Source: Siphonodentalium dalli (lineage: Eukaryota; Mollusca; Scaphopoda; Gadilida; Siphonodentaliidae). Taken from it: 64,000 bases of DNA. The translations under genes and the position numbers were made by a program. The notes beneath the pieces were generated by a model, which searched no databases, was not told the DNA's origin, and saw only the letters and a program-made list of their open reading frames with translations. The stretch spans positions 64,140,609 to 64,204,608 of the forward strand of contig CP136066.1 in the NCBI GenBank assembly GCA_032622095.1. The letters run 5' to 3'. This document shows, one piece after another, positions 34,066 through 45,504 of the stretch (its first letter is position 1; each line of letters starts with the position of its first letter).

Positions 34066-35881
34066 AAGGCTACGGTCCACACAGGCAAAAGTTCACAGAC
34101 TATTTGTGTGAAATAAGAATAAATCTCCATTTAAATATGGAGAAGATAACTTAGCAGAATTTACATGCTAAGTCCAAATATATTATTAATACCATGAACT
34201 GAACATCTTAGCATCAATTACTTGCTAAGACTAGATGAATATGAATTAAGATGTACACTATGTATGAATACTTAAAGTGCTTGACATTTTGACACTATAT
34301 TTGTGATTGTGAATAAGACACAAATTTGATCAATGATTGAGTTACCATTTTTCAATGGATGGAACTATGATATATTTTTATGTGAGAATATGAAATAATA
34401 CACAAAGGCTGAAATAAAACCAAGTGGCCATGGTAAGTTTTATTTCAGGATTCTGCCCTCCAATTAACTTTTATTAACTTAATGACTTACTTTATTTATT
34501 TGAAGAATATTTATTTGCTATGGCTGATAAATTTCTAAGTCATGTGCCACTTCAGGCTATGACCAAGATAAAGTTGAGTGCTCATTTCAAGTGGCTAAAT
34601 AGTTAGGTACACCTAAACTTATTACATGCCTCTTCGGGCTAGTATGGCATCAATGCCTAATTTTCCATAGGATAGTAGAAATATTAATTGCCTCTTCAGG
34701 CCAAATTTCAGTGCTAGATGAATTAAATGGCTCTCAACTTCGAGGATCTAACCACTTCAGGCATTGTCCTAACTAGGCTTTTTCAAGCAACCTCAGCTGA
34801 GCACATACCACTTAATTCAGCATGCCACTTCAGGCTCTCACTGAAAATTACCATCATGGAAGGATTCAGTCATATATGACAGTAATTGTGCATGGCTACT
34901 TACAGCACTTGCACAAATACAACCAAGACATCTCATAATTTAAGCCATTGACAAATTAGTAATGAGCAACATCAAAAGCCATTTGGAAATAATAAAAGAA
35001 ACACTATTGTTTTTAACCACTAAAAGTTAAATTAACTATTACACAAGTTAGACATTACTTTAAGTAATTAAATAGCATTTAGTAACAACTTATAAATATT
35101 TATTGCCTGAAAAACATAATAAGTTATACAACCCATGTTACCAAATACCTAGCAGCAGAATGTACAGCAACAAATTTTAAATGAAGCGACAGAATATAGT
35201 TCTCAATGATGCCTATCTATATATACTTAAATCCTCTACCATATTCTGGTGGTGGAGTAAACTGGCACAACGATTGGCCGGCTAATCGTTAACCCTCAAC
35301 GATTGGCCAGCAGCTCCGCAGCCAGAATCTGGTAGAAGAAATAGTGCCAATTACGTTTGCGCATAATTAGCGTAATAATCACAAGATATTTATGAAACAT
35401 TTGTAATATTTTATAAATAAGTACATAATAATTCATAATAATGCATAATTGTGGTGGACACATTTTTATTTGAGTTAATGTATAGTTTAGGCTGATTACG
35501 CAAAGATGTTTATACCAGCGTAGGACTACGCAAAAATGGCTGCGCCCATAAAGAAGCGAAAATGCCAAATTTTGAAATGAAAGTTTTACCAATAGATGCA
35601 TAGTTAGCGCTTTAGTATAAATGACACTTTGCAAATATGAAGAGCACGATATCGTGAATAATTAAAGAGACTGTGGTAAGTGATGAACTAGTAATTTGTG
35701 ACTTATTACGTACGATGTGATGAGACATTTGTAAGGTGAAACTTCTGAATACGATGAGACTGAGAATGGTGTAGAATACAAAATAGTTTGATGATATGAA
35801 TATTATGGTTTGGAGAAATTATAGTCATAAAGGCCAGGCATTTACAATACTATAATTCATCACATAGAGGATATGAAATGA
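34066..35881. other. No gene; recurring TGCCACTTCAGGC motif at 34545-34860
   Basis: AT-rich non-coding sequence. TGCC(A/T)CTTC(A/G)GGC recurs about five times at irregular spacing between 34545 and 34860. The minus frame at 35296-35634 (112 codons, hydrophobic) has no recognised motif. Confidence 0.35.
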
Positions 35882-36001
35882 GTGTTTCTCTCATATGATA
35901 TTTATGAAACGAGTCTAAGAATTTTCAGTTTTCTCGAGCCTCCGGCGAGAGAAAACTGAAAATTCGTGACGAGTTTCATAAATATGATATGAGAGAAACA
36001 C
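35882..36001. repeat. 120-bp hairpin
   Basis: GTGTTTCTCTCATATGATAT pairs with ATATGATATGAGAGAAACAC, and ATTTTCAGTTTTCTC pairs with GAGAAAACTGAAAAT. A short mismatch separates the segments and the loop is a few bases. Confidence 0.8.
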
Positions 36002-36499
36002 GAATTACATATTCTATTTATCATATGACACCTATAAATTGATTATGATGTCCAAAACGCACACAAATCACTAAATAGCTATATGACATCGGCAGCAAAA
36101 GGTTAATGTGACGTCACTTCATTGCACCGGAAGCCCAATTACACCTGGTGAACTAGCAGAAATAATATGCACGCGAAGATATAGTGCCCTATTCTGTTCT
36201 CAGTTTGTGACATTATATCGTATGTTTATTAGATAAATACGAATTCCATATTCTATTTATCGTATAACAATGTCCAAAACTATATATTTCAAGATTATAA
36301 TTGCGAGAATTTCGGCATCGCGTTGATTGACGCGCACGAATTTGACCTGCATTTAGTTAGAGAATAGGCTCGGCCCCGGCTGCCATTCAGCCAATCAGAA
36401 CACACTTTTTGTCAACAAACCAATCAAATTATCGGAAGGTGATATGAACTAGTAGTTCATATGAAATTGATTTATGACATACTTTCCAAAGTAAATAAC
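36002..36499. other. No gene; 21-bp palindrome at 36442-36462 and CCAAT motifs
   Basis: ATATGAACTA-G-TAGTTCATAT is a perfect palindrome. Two CCAAT strings occur at about 36388 and 36420. Two similar stretches with CATATTCTATTTATC lie near 36009 and 36248. Confidence 0.4.
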
Positions 36500-36745
36500 G
36501 ATTGAGTCATATGATAAATAGAGTTATCCCCCCTGCATTGAAAATAATACTGATTTTTACTTCAATCTTGATGACAAAACGCGTTGGCAACTCAACAAAA
36601 ACAACATGTCCACAGTTTATTATACTGAATAAGTTGATAATACAATGTTTTGGAGCTTCCTCTTTCAAATGGTATATAATATGCCATATATATTATATAT
36701 GTGATCTGAGGGTTCGAAAATTAAGTGGGCCTTTAACATTTGGTA
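36500..36745. repeat. MITE family M, right part
   Basis: Shares AATACAATGTTTTGGAGCTT, CCTCTTTCAAATGGTATATA and the end CGAAAATTAAGTGGGCCTTT with other M copies. Confidence 0.55.
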
Positions 36746-36930
36746 TCTTATTGGACTTTGATCACTAATGCAACTGTAACAGTTATGTTTACATAACAAT
36801 GATTTCGATAAGCCAAATCTTGTTATTGGAGAGTTATTTATAAAATACAAACAAAGTTTACCTATGTTATTCTAAATGTGATTTTGAGGGGGAAAAAAAG
36901 GACATTCGAAATCTCGTTATTGGAGAGATA

Positions 36931-37230
36931 TTAAAGGCCAGTTAATTTCCGAATCACAATATCATATTATATACAACATTCCATTTTATATACCATTTGA
37001 AGCTCCAAAACATTATACTATCAACTGATCGGTCAAACAAACTGGGAACATTTTTGTCGAGGTACCGAGGTGAGTTCTGTGCTTAATTTTGATCCGGACT
37101 GTACTGTAAAATATGTTATTCCCAATGGAAGGGTAATAACTCTATCTACTAGTTTAAATTCTGATGCATTCTGGGTTGACAACGGGTGAAGTCTTGTAAT
37201 GAATCTCAGAATATCCTCCACTTGATGGAC
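36931..37230. repeat. MITE family M, inverted copy
   Basis: Begins AAAGGCCAGTTAATTTCCGA and matches the complement of 46230-46470 (GGTACCGAGGTGAGT, TTGATCCGGACTGTACTG, GATGCATTCTGGGTTGAC). Confidence 0.55.
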
Positions 37231-37281
37231 ACTCATTTTAACACATGTTCCCGTATATATATATATATATATATATATATA

Positions 37282-38027
37282 CTAGAAGGTGACCCGACTT
37301 CGTCCGGGCTTTGACCTTGAATTGTCCATTTTGAAGGTCAAGGTCAAGTGGGGTCACGATTTGACCAGTCCAAAACACTGCCCGGACAAAAGTACCCGAC
37401 AAACGTGCCCATCGAAATCCATCCGGTTTTACCCAATTTGACCTTGAATTGATCATTTTGAAGGTCATGGTCAGGTCGGGGTCACGATTTGACCCGTCCA
37501 AAACACTCAGTGGACAAAAGTAACCTATGTATAAAATTTCGTCGAAATCCCATCGAACTTGGCGATTTGACCTTGAATTGACCCGATTTCAAGGTCAAGG
37601 TCACGTCGCACGGGCAAATGAATATGCTTGTGAGACTCCCCATACGAAAGTACCCCCACATACCAAGTTTCATCGAAATCCCGTGATATTCGGGCGTTTG
37701 ACCTTGAAATGACCCGATTTCAAGGTCACGCCACACGGGCAAATTAATAGGCTTATGCCACTACGGCCGAAGGTACCACCACAGACCAAGTTTCATCGAA
37801 ATCCCGCGATATTCGGGCGTTTGACCTTGAAATTACCCGATTTCAAGGTCAAGGTCACGTGCACGGACAAATTAATAGGCCTATGCCAGTTCTCGTCCGA
37901 AAATACCCCCACATACCAAGTTTCATCGAAATCGGTTCGGCCGTTTTCGAGTTCATCGCGAACACACAGACACACAGACAGACACACAGACAGACACACA
38001 GACAGAAATTCCAAAATATATAATAGA
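37282..38027 (-). mobile_element. Non-autonomous Helitron, family A
   Basis: A close relative of 505-1399. CTAG lies at 37282-37285 with the GTCCGGGC/GTCGGG hairpin beside it, followed by core repeats, a CAGA/CACA microsatellite (37965-38005) and the TC start (complement of TATAATAGA) at 38027. An AT dinucleotide tract flanks the 3' end. Confidence 0.75.
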
Positions 38028-38037
38028 TATATAGAGG

Positions 38038-38190
38038 ATATCCACGCTTTCTCAGTGGATATGGGTTATATCTCATGAGTGATGACAAAACATTGAATTT
38101 CCACGAGTGGCTTTAGCCACGAGTGGAAATTCAAATGTTTTGTCATCACGAATGAGATTTAACCCATATCCACTGAAAAAGTGTGGATAT
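38038..38190. repeat. 153-bp hairpin with arms of about 74 bp
   Basis: ATATCCAC at 38038 mirrors GTGGATAT ending at 38190. Most of both arms pair, including TGATGACAAAACAT with ATGTTTTGTCATCA and TTTCCACGAGTGGC with GCCACGAGTGGAAA. It directly follows the 5' end of the Helitron at 38027. Confidence 0.8.
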
Positions 38191-38605
38191 TCTGTTTATT
38201 ATATACTTTAGTTACTTGCCTATGGCCCCCAATGAATGTCAATACATCAGAAATTTCAAGCTGACACATTACGCCCAAAAAAATAGTTCCATATTTAAAA
38301 CACTCAAAAAGTATAGATTTTGTATTTATTATATACTTTCGTTACTTGCCGATCATTTAACATAAACGTAAAAAATTCATTGTTTTACAAATTATGCAAA
38401 AAATATTTATATAAAATTGCCTCACGAAACCAGCGCGTTTGTCGAGTAAAATTGTTTAGAGCTTAAGTCTGAGCTTTGTTGAATAGCATTCATTCAGGCG
38501 CAATAATACCAGTGAGATATCGATATCTCACTAGTGGGATATCACTTATATCTCACTGCTAAAACCTTATAATTCATGGGCAAGTATATAATAAATATAT
38601 ATATA
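38191..38605. other. No gene; perfect 22-bp palindrome at 38511-38532
   Basis: AGTGAGATATCGATATCTCACT is followed by a second imperfect inverted copy (AGTGGGATATCACT). The rest is AT-rich, including a duplicated TTATATACTTT-GTTACTTGCC string near 38200 and 38330. Confidence 0.5.
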
Positions 38606-39525
38606 TCTATTATATATTTTGGAAGATCTGTGTGTCTGTGTGTGGTCTGTGTGTGGTCTGTGTGTTCGCGATGAACTCAAAAACGGCCCACCCGATTTCG
38701 ATGAAACTTGGTATGTGGGGGTATTTTCGGCCGGGGACGAACATAGGCCTATTAATTTGTCCGTGCGAGGTCAACTTTTCACGTGCCGAGGTCAAATCTG
38801 TTTTTACGCCGTTTTGCGCTAATATATTTCAGTTCGGTGCTTACAAATCGATTCGAAACAGCGCGAATAATAACATGCCAGTCATAATAATGACACTATG
38901 AGAATCTTTCGTGTTTCCTCTTTCCAACGATATATAATATGTATGTATCCGTTTTAGTTATCTGCCTCAATTATTAAGAAGAAGTGGTACGATCTTCTAT
39001 CAGGGTAAAAACAATGCGTAACTTCTATGACGTCGTTAGAGGTCATAAAGTTAGATCACGTTAACTCTTCTCCGGCCGATGCATTTGACTGTTTCAGACG
39101 TCTTGGCGATATCTCGGGCACCGATGGTAATTTATCTTTACGTTGAAACTTGATAATTAATGTGCGTGTGTATATGAGGCGCGTTTATATACTTCAGTGG
39201 AAATCAAATCGGGTTAAACTGGCGGATTTTTTCGGACGAAATTTGATGCATAGGGTATCTCGGTATCCGCTGGGCCGATTTCCCGGTATCCGCTGGGCCG
39301 ATTTCCACCATTTTTGGGGTGTTGGTCCACCTGACCTTGACCTTCAAAATGGTCAATTCAAGGTCAAATCGGGTAAAACCGGATGGATTTCGACGGGTAC
39401 TTTTGTCGGGTACTTTTGTTCGGGCACTATGTTTTGGACGGGTCAAATCGTGACCCCACTTGACCTTGGCCTTCAAAATAGACAATTCAAGGTCAAAGCC
39501 CGGACGAAGTCGGGTCACCTTCTAG
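38606..39525 (+). mobile_element. Helitron family A, long form (array unit 1)
   Basis: TC start at 38606, GT/CT microsatellite, A-type core, then a non-repetitive segment of about 540 bp (about 38775-39310). Core repeats resume and the 3' hairpin with CTAG at 39522-39525 follows. The middle segment recurs in the unit at 41773-42570. Confidence 0.75.
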
Positions 39526-39537
39526 TATATATATATA

Positions 39538-39563
39538 TCTATTATATATTTTGGAAGATCTGT

Positions 39564-39604
<41 letters not shown>

Positions 39605-40163
39605 CGCGATGAACTCAAAAACGGCCCACCCGATTTCGATGAAACTTGGTATGTGTGGGTATTTTCGGCCGAGGACGAACATAGGCCTATTAATTTGTCC
39701 GTGCGACGTCACCTTGACCTTGAAATCGGGTCATTTCAAGGTCAAACGCCCGAATATCACGGGATTTCGATGAAACTTGGTATGTGGGGGTACTTTCTTA
39801 TGGCGAGTCTCATAGGCATATTCATTTGCCCGTGCGACGTGACCTTGACCTTGAAATCGGGTAACTTCAAGGTCAAATCGCCAATTTTGATGGGATTTCG
39901 ACGAAATTTGATACGTGGGGTTACTTTTGTCCACTGATTGTTTTGGACGGGTTCAATCGTGACCCCGACCAGAGCTTGACCTTCAAAATTATCAATTCAA
40001 GGTCAAATCGGGTAAAACCGGATGGATTTCGACGGGCACGTTTGTCGGGTACTTTTGTCCGGGCAGTGTTTTTGGACTGGTAAAATCGTGACCCCACTTG
40101 ACCTTGACCTTCAAAATGGACAATTCATGGTCAAAGCCCGGACGAAGTCGGGTCACCTTCTAG
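39538..40163 (+). mobile_element. Helitron family A, short form (array unit 2)
   Basis: TC at 39538, a long (GT)n microsatellite (39560-39602), core repeats without the middle segment, and hairpin plus CTAG at 40160-40163. Only an AT tract separates it from unit 1. Confidence 0.75.
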
Positions 40164-41204
40164 TATTATATATTTTGAAAGATCTGTGTGTGTGTGTGTG
40201 TATCTGACTGTGTGTGTGTGTGTAATCGATGAACTCAAAAACGACCGACCCGATTTCGATGAAACTTGGTACGTGGGGGTATTTTCGGCCGGGGGTTAAC
40301 ATAGGCCTATTGATTTGCCCGTGCGACGTGACCTTGACCTTCAAAACTCATATCTCGGGATCCGCAGTGCTATCACGTCGGATTTAGCACTGCGATGCAG
40401 GGAGGATAACTCTATATTCATACGTCGACGAACGTTAGCAATTTGCAGGCATGCAATTACGCATCGTGTATTTTTCCCAAAATTATAACATTTACAATAT
40501 ATATTGTCAATTTGCAGGCTATTAAAAATCGTGCATCTATCCCAAAATATATCATTTATTACAATTTCTGATATATAAATTTTGTTACAGCTAATATTCT
40601 TAGGTCTATTGTCGATAGATTTATTTTTTGTATATTCACACCACGCATAGGCTCAAGCTGTTTACATTTACCCCGCGGGTCTGGAATCTCATCCAAGAAT
40701 CCATTTAGCTGAAATGATACTTCGTTGTTGCGAAATGGAATCTACCGGTGGCCCCAAGTCGTCAATGTCAACAACATCGAAATTATTCAACTTTGACTGC
40801 GAGAAAATAATTAGTTAAAATTTACCACACAATGCTAATTTATCTTTACGTTGAAGCTTGATAATTAATGAGCGTGTGTATATGAGGCGCGTTTACATAC
40901 TTTAGTGGAAATCAAATCGGGTAAAACTGGCGGATTTTTACGGACGAAAGTTGTTACATAGGGTATCTCGGTATCCGCTGGGCCGATTTCCCGGTATCCG
41001 CTTGCCCAATTTCCACCATTTTTGGGGTGTTGGTGTTGGAAAATTGCCAGACGGATTTTGACAAAATTTGATACTTAGTGGACCATAGTGGTAATTGTTT
41101 CCAGGGAGTGTTTTGGACGGGTCAAATCGTGACCCCACCTGACCTTGACCTTCAAAATGGTCAATTCAATGTCAAAGCCCGGACGAAGTCGGGTCACCTT
41201 CTAG
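40164..41204 (+). mobile_element. Helitron family A (array unit 3), 5' end fused to unit 2
   Basis: TATTATATATTTTGAAAG follows the preceding CTAG directly, so the usual initial TC is missing. It carries its own internal segment (about 40380-40840), then a stretch shared with unit 1, and ends with hairpin plus CTAG at 41201-41204. Confidence 0.7.
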
Positions 41205-41218
41205 TATATATATATATC

Positions 41219-41772
41219 TCTCATATATATTTTGAAGACCTCTGTCTGTCTGTCTGTATGTCTGTCTGTCTGTCTGTATGTCATTAATACAAATCTACGA
41301 TTCTCGATCGATCGGGACGAAACTTGGTATGTAGTTTAACCAGGCGGTCGTCCTTGTCGTATTGGCGAGCCCGTGCGGCGCCCGCTTCGCGCATGCGCAG
41401 ACGAGATATCGGAACGGGTGGAGCTATCGACTTGAAATTTGCTATGTGAATGTATCTTGCCCCGGATACGAATTTTATCGGGTCGCCGAGCCCGTGCGAC
41501 GCCAGCTTCGGGCATGCGCAGACCAGATCTCGGAAACGGGTAGAGCTATCGACTTGAAATTTGGTATGTGAATGTATCTTGCCCCGGATACGAATTTTAT
41601 CGGGTCGCCGAGCCCGTGCGACGCCAGCTTCGCGCATGCGCAGACCAGATCTCGGAAACGGGTAGAGCTATCGACTTGAAATTTGGTTTTTGAATAGCCC
41701 GGACAACGTCGGGCTCATCGACTTGAAATTTGGTTTTTGAATAGCCCGGACAACGTCGGGCTCATCGGCTAG
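41219..41772 (+). mobile_element. Helitron family B (array unit 4)
   Basis: Starts TCTCATATATATTTTGAAG with a CTGT microsatellite, then GATCGGGACGAAACTTGG. About three core units of roughly 120 bp (GGATACGAATTTTATCGGGT, CGCATGCGCAGAC) follow, then the B hairpin and CTAG at 41769-41772. A small duplication of the terminal region lies at 41670-41760. Confidence 0.75.
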
Positions 41773-42570
41773 TCTATTATATATTTTGGAAGATCTGTTC
41801 GTGTGGGGGTGTGTTTGTGTGTGTGTGTGTAATCGATGAACTCGAAAACGGATGACCCGATTTCGACGAAACTTGGTATGTGGGGGTATTTTCGGCCGGG
41901 GGGTGACATAGGCCTATTGATTTTCAGACCCGAGGTAAACTTTTCACGTGCCGAGGTCAAATCTGTTTTTACGCTGTGTTACGGGACTTTTATTTGAGTT
42001 CGGTGCTTACAAATCGATTCGAAACAGCGCGAATAATAAAATGCCAGTCACAATAATGACACTGTGAGAATCTTTCGTGTTTCCTCTTTCCAACGATATA
42101 TAATGCGTATGTATCCGTGTTAGTTATCTGCCTCAATTATCAAGAAGAAGTGGTACTATCTTCCATCAGGATAAAAACAATGCGTAACTTCTATGACGTC
42201 GTTAGATGTCATAACGTTAGATCGCGTTAACGCTTAACCGGCCGATGCATTTGACTGTTTCAGACGTCTTGGCGATATCTCGGGCACCGATGGTAATTTA
42301 TCTTTATGTTGAAACTTGATAATTAATGAGCGTGTGTATATGAGGCGCGTTTATATACTTGATTGGAAATCAAATCGGGTTAAACTGGCGGATTTTTACG
42401 GACGAAAATTGATGCATAGGGTATCTCGGTATCCGCTGGGCCGATTTCCCGGTATCCGCTTGGCCGATTTCCACCATTTTTGGGGTGTTGGTGTTTGACC
42501 CCACCTGACCTTGACCTTCAAAATGGTCAATTCAAGGTCAAAGCCCGGACGAAGTCGGGCCACCTTCTAG
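41773..42570 (+). mobile_element. Helitron family A, long form (array unit 5), abutting unit 4
   Basis: TCTATTATATATTTTGGAAG begins at the base after unit 4's CTAG. It contains the same roughly 550-bp middle segment as unit 1 (AGTTCGGTGCTTACAAATCG onward) and ends with hairpin plus CTAG at 42567-42570. Confidence 0.75.
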
Positions 42571-42582
42571 TATATATATATA

Positions 42583-42973
42583 TCTCATATATATTTTGAA
42601 GACCTCTGTTTGTCTGTCTGTCTGTATGTCTGTCTGTCTGTATGTCATTTATACAAATCTACGATTCTCGACCGATCGGGACGAAACTTGGTACCTGTGT
42701 GTAGTTTGCCAGGCGGTCGACGTTGTCGTATTGGCGAGTCCGTGCGGCGCCCGCTTCGCGCATGCGCAGACGAGATCTCGGAAACGGGTGGAGCTATCGA
42801 CTTGAAATTTGCTATGTGAATGTATCTTGCCCCGGATACGAATTTTATCGGGTCGCCGAGTCCGTGCGACACCAGCTTCACGCATGAGCAGACCACATCT
42901 CGGAAACGGGTAGAGCTATAGAATTGAAATTTGGTTTTCGAATAGCCCGGACAACGTCGGGCTCATCGGCTAG
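42583..42973 (+). mobile_element. Helitron family B (array unit 6)
   Basis: TCTCATATATATTTTGAAG start, CTGT microsatellite, two core units, B hairpin, CTAG at 42970-42973. Confidence 0.75.
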
Positions 42974-43637
42974 TCTCATATATATTTTAAAGACCTCTGT
43001 TTGTCTGTTTGTTTGTCTGTATGTTTGTCTGTCATTGATACAAATCTACGATTCTCGACCGATCGGGACGAAACTTGGTACGTGTGTGTAGTTTGAACAG
43101 GCGGTCGACGTTGTCGTATTGGCGAGCCCGTGCGGCGCCCGTGCAGCGCATGCGCAGACGAGATCTCGGAAACGGATGGAGCTATCGACTTGAAATTTGC
43201 TATGTGAATGTATCTTGCCCCGGATACGAATTTTATCGGGTCGCCGAGCCCGTGCGGCGCCAGCTTCGCGCATGCGCAGACCAGATCTAGGAAACGGGTG
43301 GAGCTATCGACTTGAAATTTGGTATGTGAATGTATCTTGCCCCGGATACGAATTTTATCGGGTCGCCGAATCCGTGCGGCGCCAGCTTCGGGCATGCGCA
43401 TACGAGATCTCGGAAACGGGTGGAGCTATCGACTTGAAATTTGGTATGGGAATGTATCTTGCCCCGGATACGAATTTTATCGGGTCGCCGAGCCCGTGCG
43501 ACGCCAGCTTCGCGCATGCGCAGACCAGACGTCGGAAACGGGTAGAGCTATCGACTTGACAACGTCGGGATGGGTAGAGCTATCGACTTGAAATTTGGTT
43601 TTTGAATAGCCCGGACAACGTCGGGCTCATCGGCTAG
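42974..43637 (+). mobile_element. Helitron family B (array unit 7), abutting unit 6
   Basis: TCTCATATATATTTT starts at the base after the previous CTAG. It has four core units, including one partial, and CTAG at 43634-43637. Confidence 0.75.
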
Positions 43638-44061
43638 TCTCATATATATTTTGAAGACCTCTGTTTGTTTGTCTGTCTGTTTGTCTGTATGTTTGTCTGT
43701 CATTTATACAAATCTACAATTCTCGACCGATCGGGACGAAACTTGGTACGTGTGTGTAGTTTGACCAGGCGGTCGACGTTGTCGTATTGGCGAGCCCGTG
43801 TGGCGCCCGCTTCGCGCATGCGCAGACCAGATCTCGGAAACGGGTGGAGCTATCGACTTGAAATTTGCTATGTGAATGTATCTTGCCCCAGATACGAATT
43901 TTATCGGGTCGCCGAGCCCGTGCGACGCAAGCTTCGCGCATGCGCAGACCAGATCTCGGAAACGGGTAGAGCTATCGACTTGAAATTTGGTTTTTGAATA
44001 GCCCGGACAACGTCTGGCTGGGTAGAGCTATCGACTTGAAATTTGGTTTTTGAATAGCCCG
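43638..44061 (+). mobile_element. Helitron family B (array unit 8), abutting unit 7, 3' end lost
   Basis: TC start directly after CTAG, CTGT microsatellite, two cores. The final hairpin region is disrupted (GCCCGGACAACGTCTGGCTG) and the element breaks at about 44061 into a family M fragment without reaching CTAG. Confidence 0.7.
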
Positions 44062-44133
44062 TTTGGATCCTCTTCCAGTATGGAATATATTGTGTATAGT
44101 GTTATCTGGGCTTTCGATAATTAAGTGGACCTT
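44062..44133. repeat. MITE family M, terminal fragment
   Basis: TTTGGATCCTCTTCCAGTAT to GGGCTTTCGATAATTAAGTG and GGACCTTTAA matches the complement of 46137-46225. Confidence 0.55.
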
Positions 44134-44214
44134 TAATGTAACTATGAAAATTATAACGAAATATATCTATGTTACATGTTCTTGTTGATGATAATTGTTT
44201 TATTGACTTTAAAG

Positions 44215-44660
44215 GTACTCAATCCGATTAAACACCCCTAAATTACTATTTCTTTGGCGTCGGAGGTAAAACATATTTGATTCAAGTCGAGGAACCTACC
44301 CATCAAAGCTCAGAGTTATCAGATGTCGATTTTTTGAAGTTTTTTTTCCCATTTTTTGTGGCCCAGAAAGATGCCGTCAAATGGATGGTCTCGGTCAAAA
44401 TTGCGGACGAAGATGGATGACTTTAAAAACAAGTAGTAATACGGCCAAATTTCGTGAATAATCAAGGTCATATTTCGTTGAACAGAATGTTGATAAATAA
44501 CACGTTTGGGGAAATTTGATACCATAATTGACAGTGGTTAGGATTATTTTGTTGCAATTAATCGATTCTGATAACTAAAGTGTATTTTGAAGAAATGTTG
44601 TTGTTGTTATTGTTGTATCTTGATGATATGGGGACCCTCTGATCGGATTGACTACATTTA
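44215..44660. repeat. Dispersed repeat R3, copy 1
   Basis: Shares with 48245-48870 the strings ATCAAAG, CAGAGTTATCAGAT, TCGATTTTTT, GTTGTTGTT, GATGATA and GGGACC followed by ATCGGATT. Diverged and non-coding. Confidence 0.4.
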
Positions 44661-44888
44661 ATAAAAAATTGGACCCACTTTGAAGACATTGTTTCCCTTC
44701 AAACCGACAAGGCAAGTTTGAGCGTCCAAATTATGTCTGCGGAATTTGGGAGAATGGATCATATAGGGCGATAATGGAAATGCATATGTCATGCCTGACA
44801 TAGTATTAGATAGACATTATACACGACATACAGATTGAAATTGTTCTCATTGTTTGATTTCCAACCAGTAATTAGTGGGGAATTGTTT
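44661..44888. other. No gene seen
   Basis: Short unique spacer before the MITE. Confidence 0.4.
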
Positions 44889-44892
44889 TTAA

Positions 44893-45284
44893 CCCTTTAC
44901 CCAACAGAAGGGCCCTGTGCCAATGCATTCTCTTATATATGCGAGTCGACCATAGGTCGCCTCGCATATATAAGAGAATGCATTGGCTTAACACATTAAA
45001 AATTATAAAATTGTTAAAGAATGTAAGAAAAAATGGTAAAAAGTGTTAAAAAAAGATTTTTTTTAGGCCAATGCATTCTCTTATATATGCGAGGCGACCT
45101 ATGGTCGACTCGCATATATAAGAGAATGCATTGGCACAGGGCATAACTGTAACTATCACAATGTGGTCAAGGAGCCGGTTCCAATGATACCCATATTTGT
45201 ATGGTTCTATTGAGACAGACCGAAGATAGTTTAGGCTGTTGAAGCTTTATTTGGCCGGTTTTGGCCGGTTTGTTGGGTAAAGGG
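44893..45284. mobile_element. piggyBac-like MITE with two palindromes
   Basis: TTAA at 44889-44892 and 45285-45288 flanks perfect ends CCCTTTACCCAACA and TGTTGGGTAAAGGG. Palindrome P at 44919-44987 and reversed at 45067-45135. It shares the shortened left arm with the 19.3-kb copy and is nearly identical to it. Confidence 0.85.
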
Positions 45285-45504
45285 TTAAATCAACAGTAGC
45301 ATATTTTACTTCTTTTTGTCAACATTTTCGTCTGAAATGGCCATAAGTTGGAACTTTTCCATCCTTAGTCAGATTGGAAACACTTAGGTACCCCCGCTGG
45401 AAAGTTCCAAAACAAGGGGGCGGGTGCAATTGGAATTTTTCGAACCTGGAATTTGGTCTGGTTCAAAGGATGGGGGCGGGGTGTAATAATGCTATAACTT
45501 GTAT
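45285..45504. other. No gene seen
   Basis: Short unique sequence. Confidence 0.4.

Noticed and set aside
41284-43591. Arg/Pro-rich ORFs of 70-140 codons on both strands
   Set aside because: They are translations of Helitron family B core repeats.
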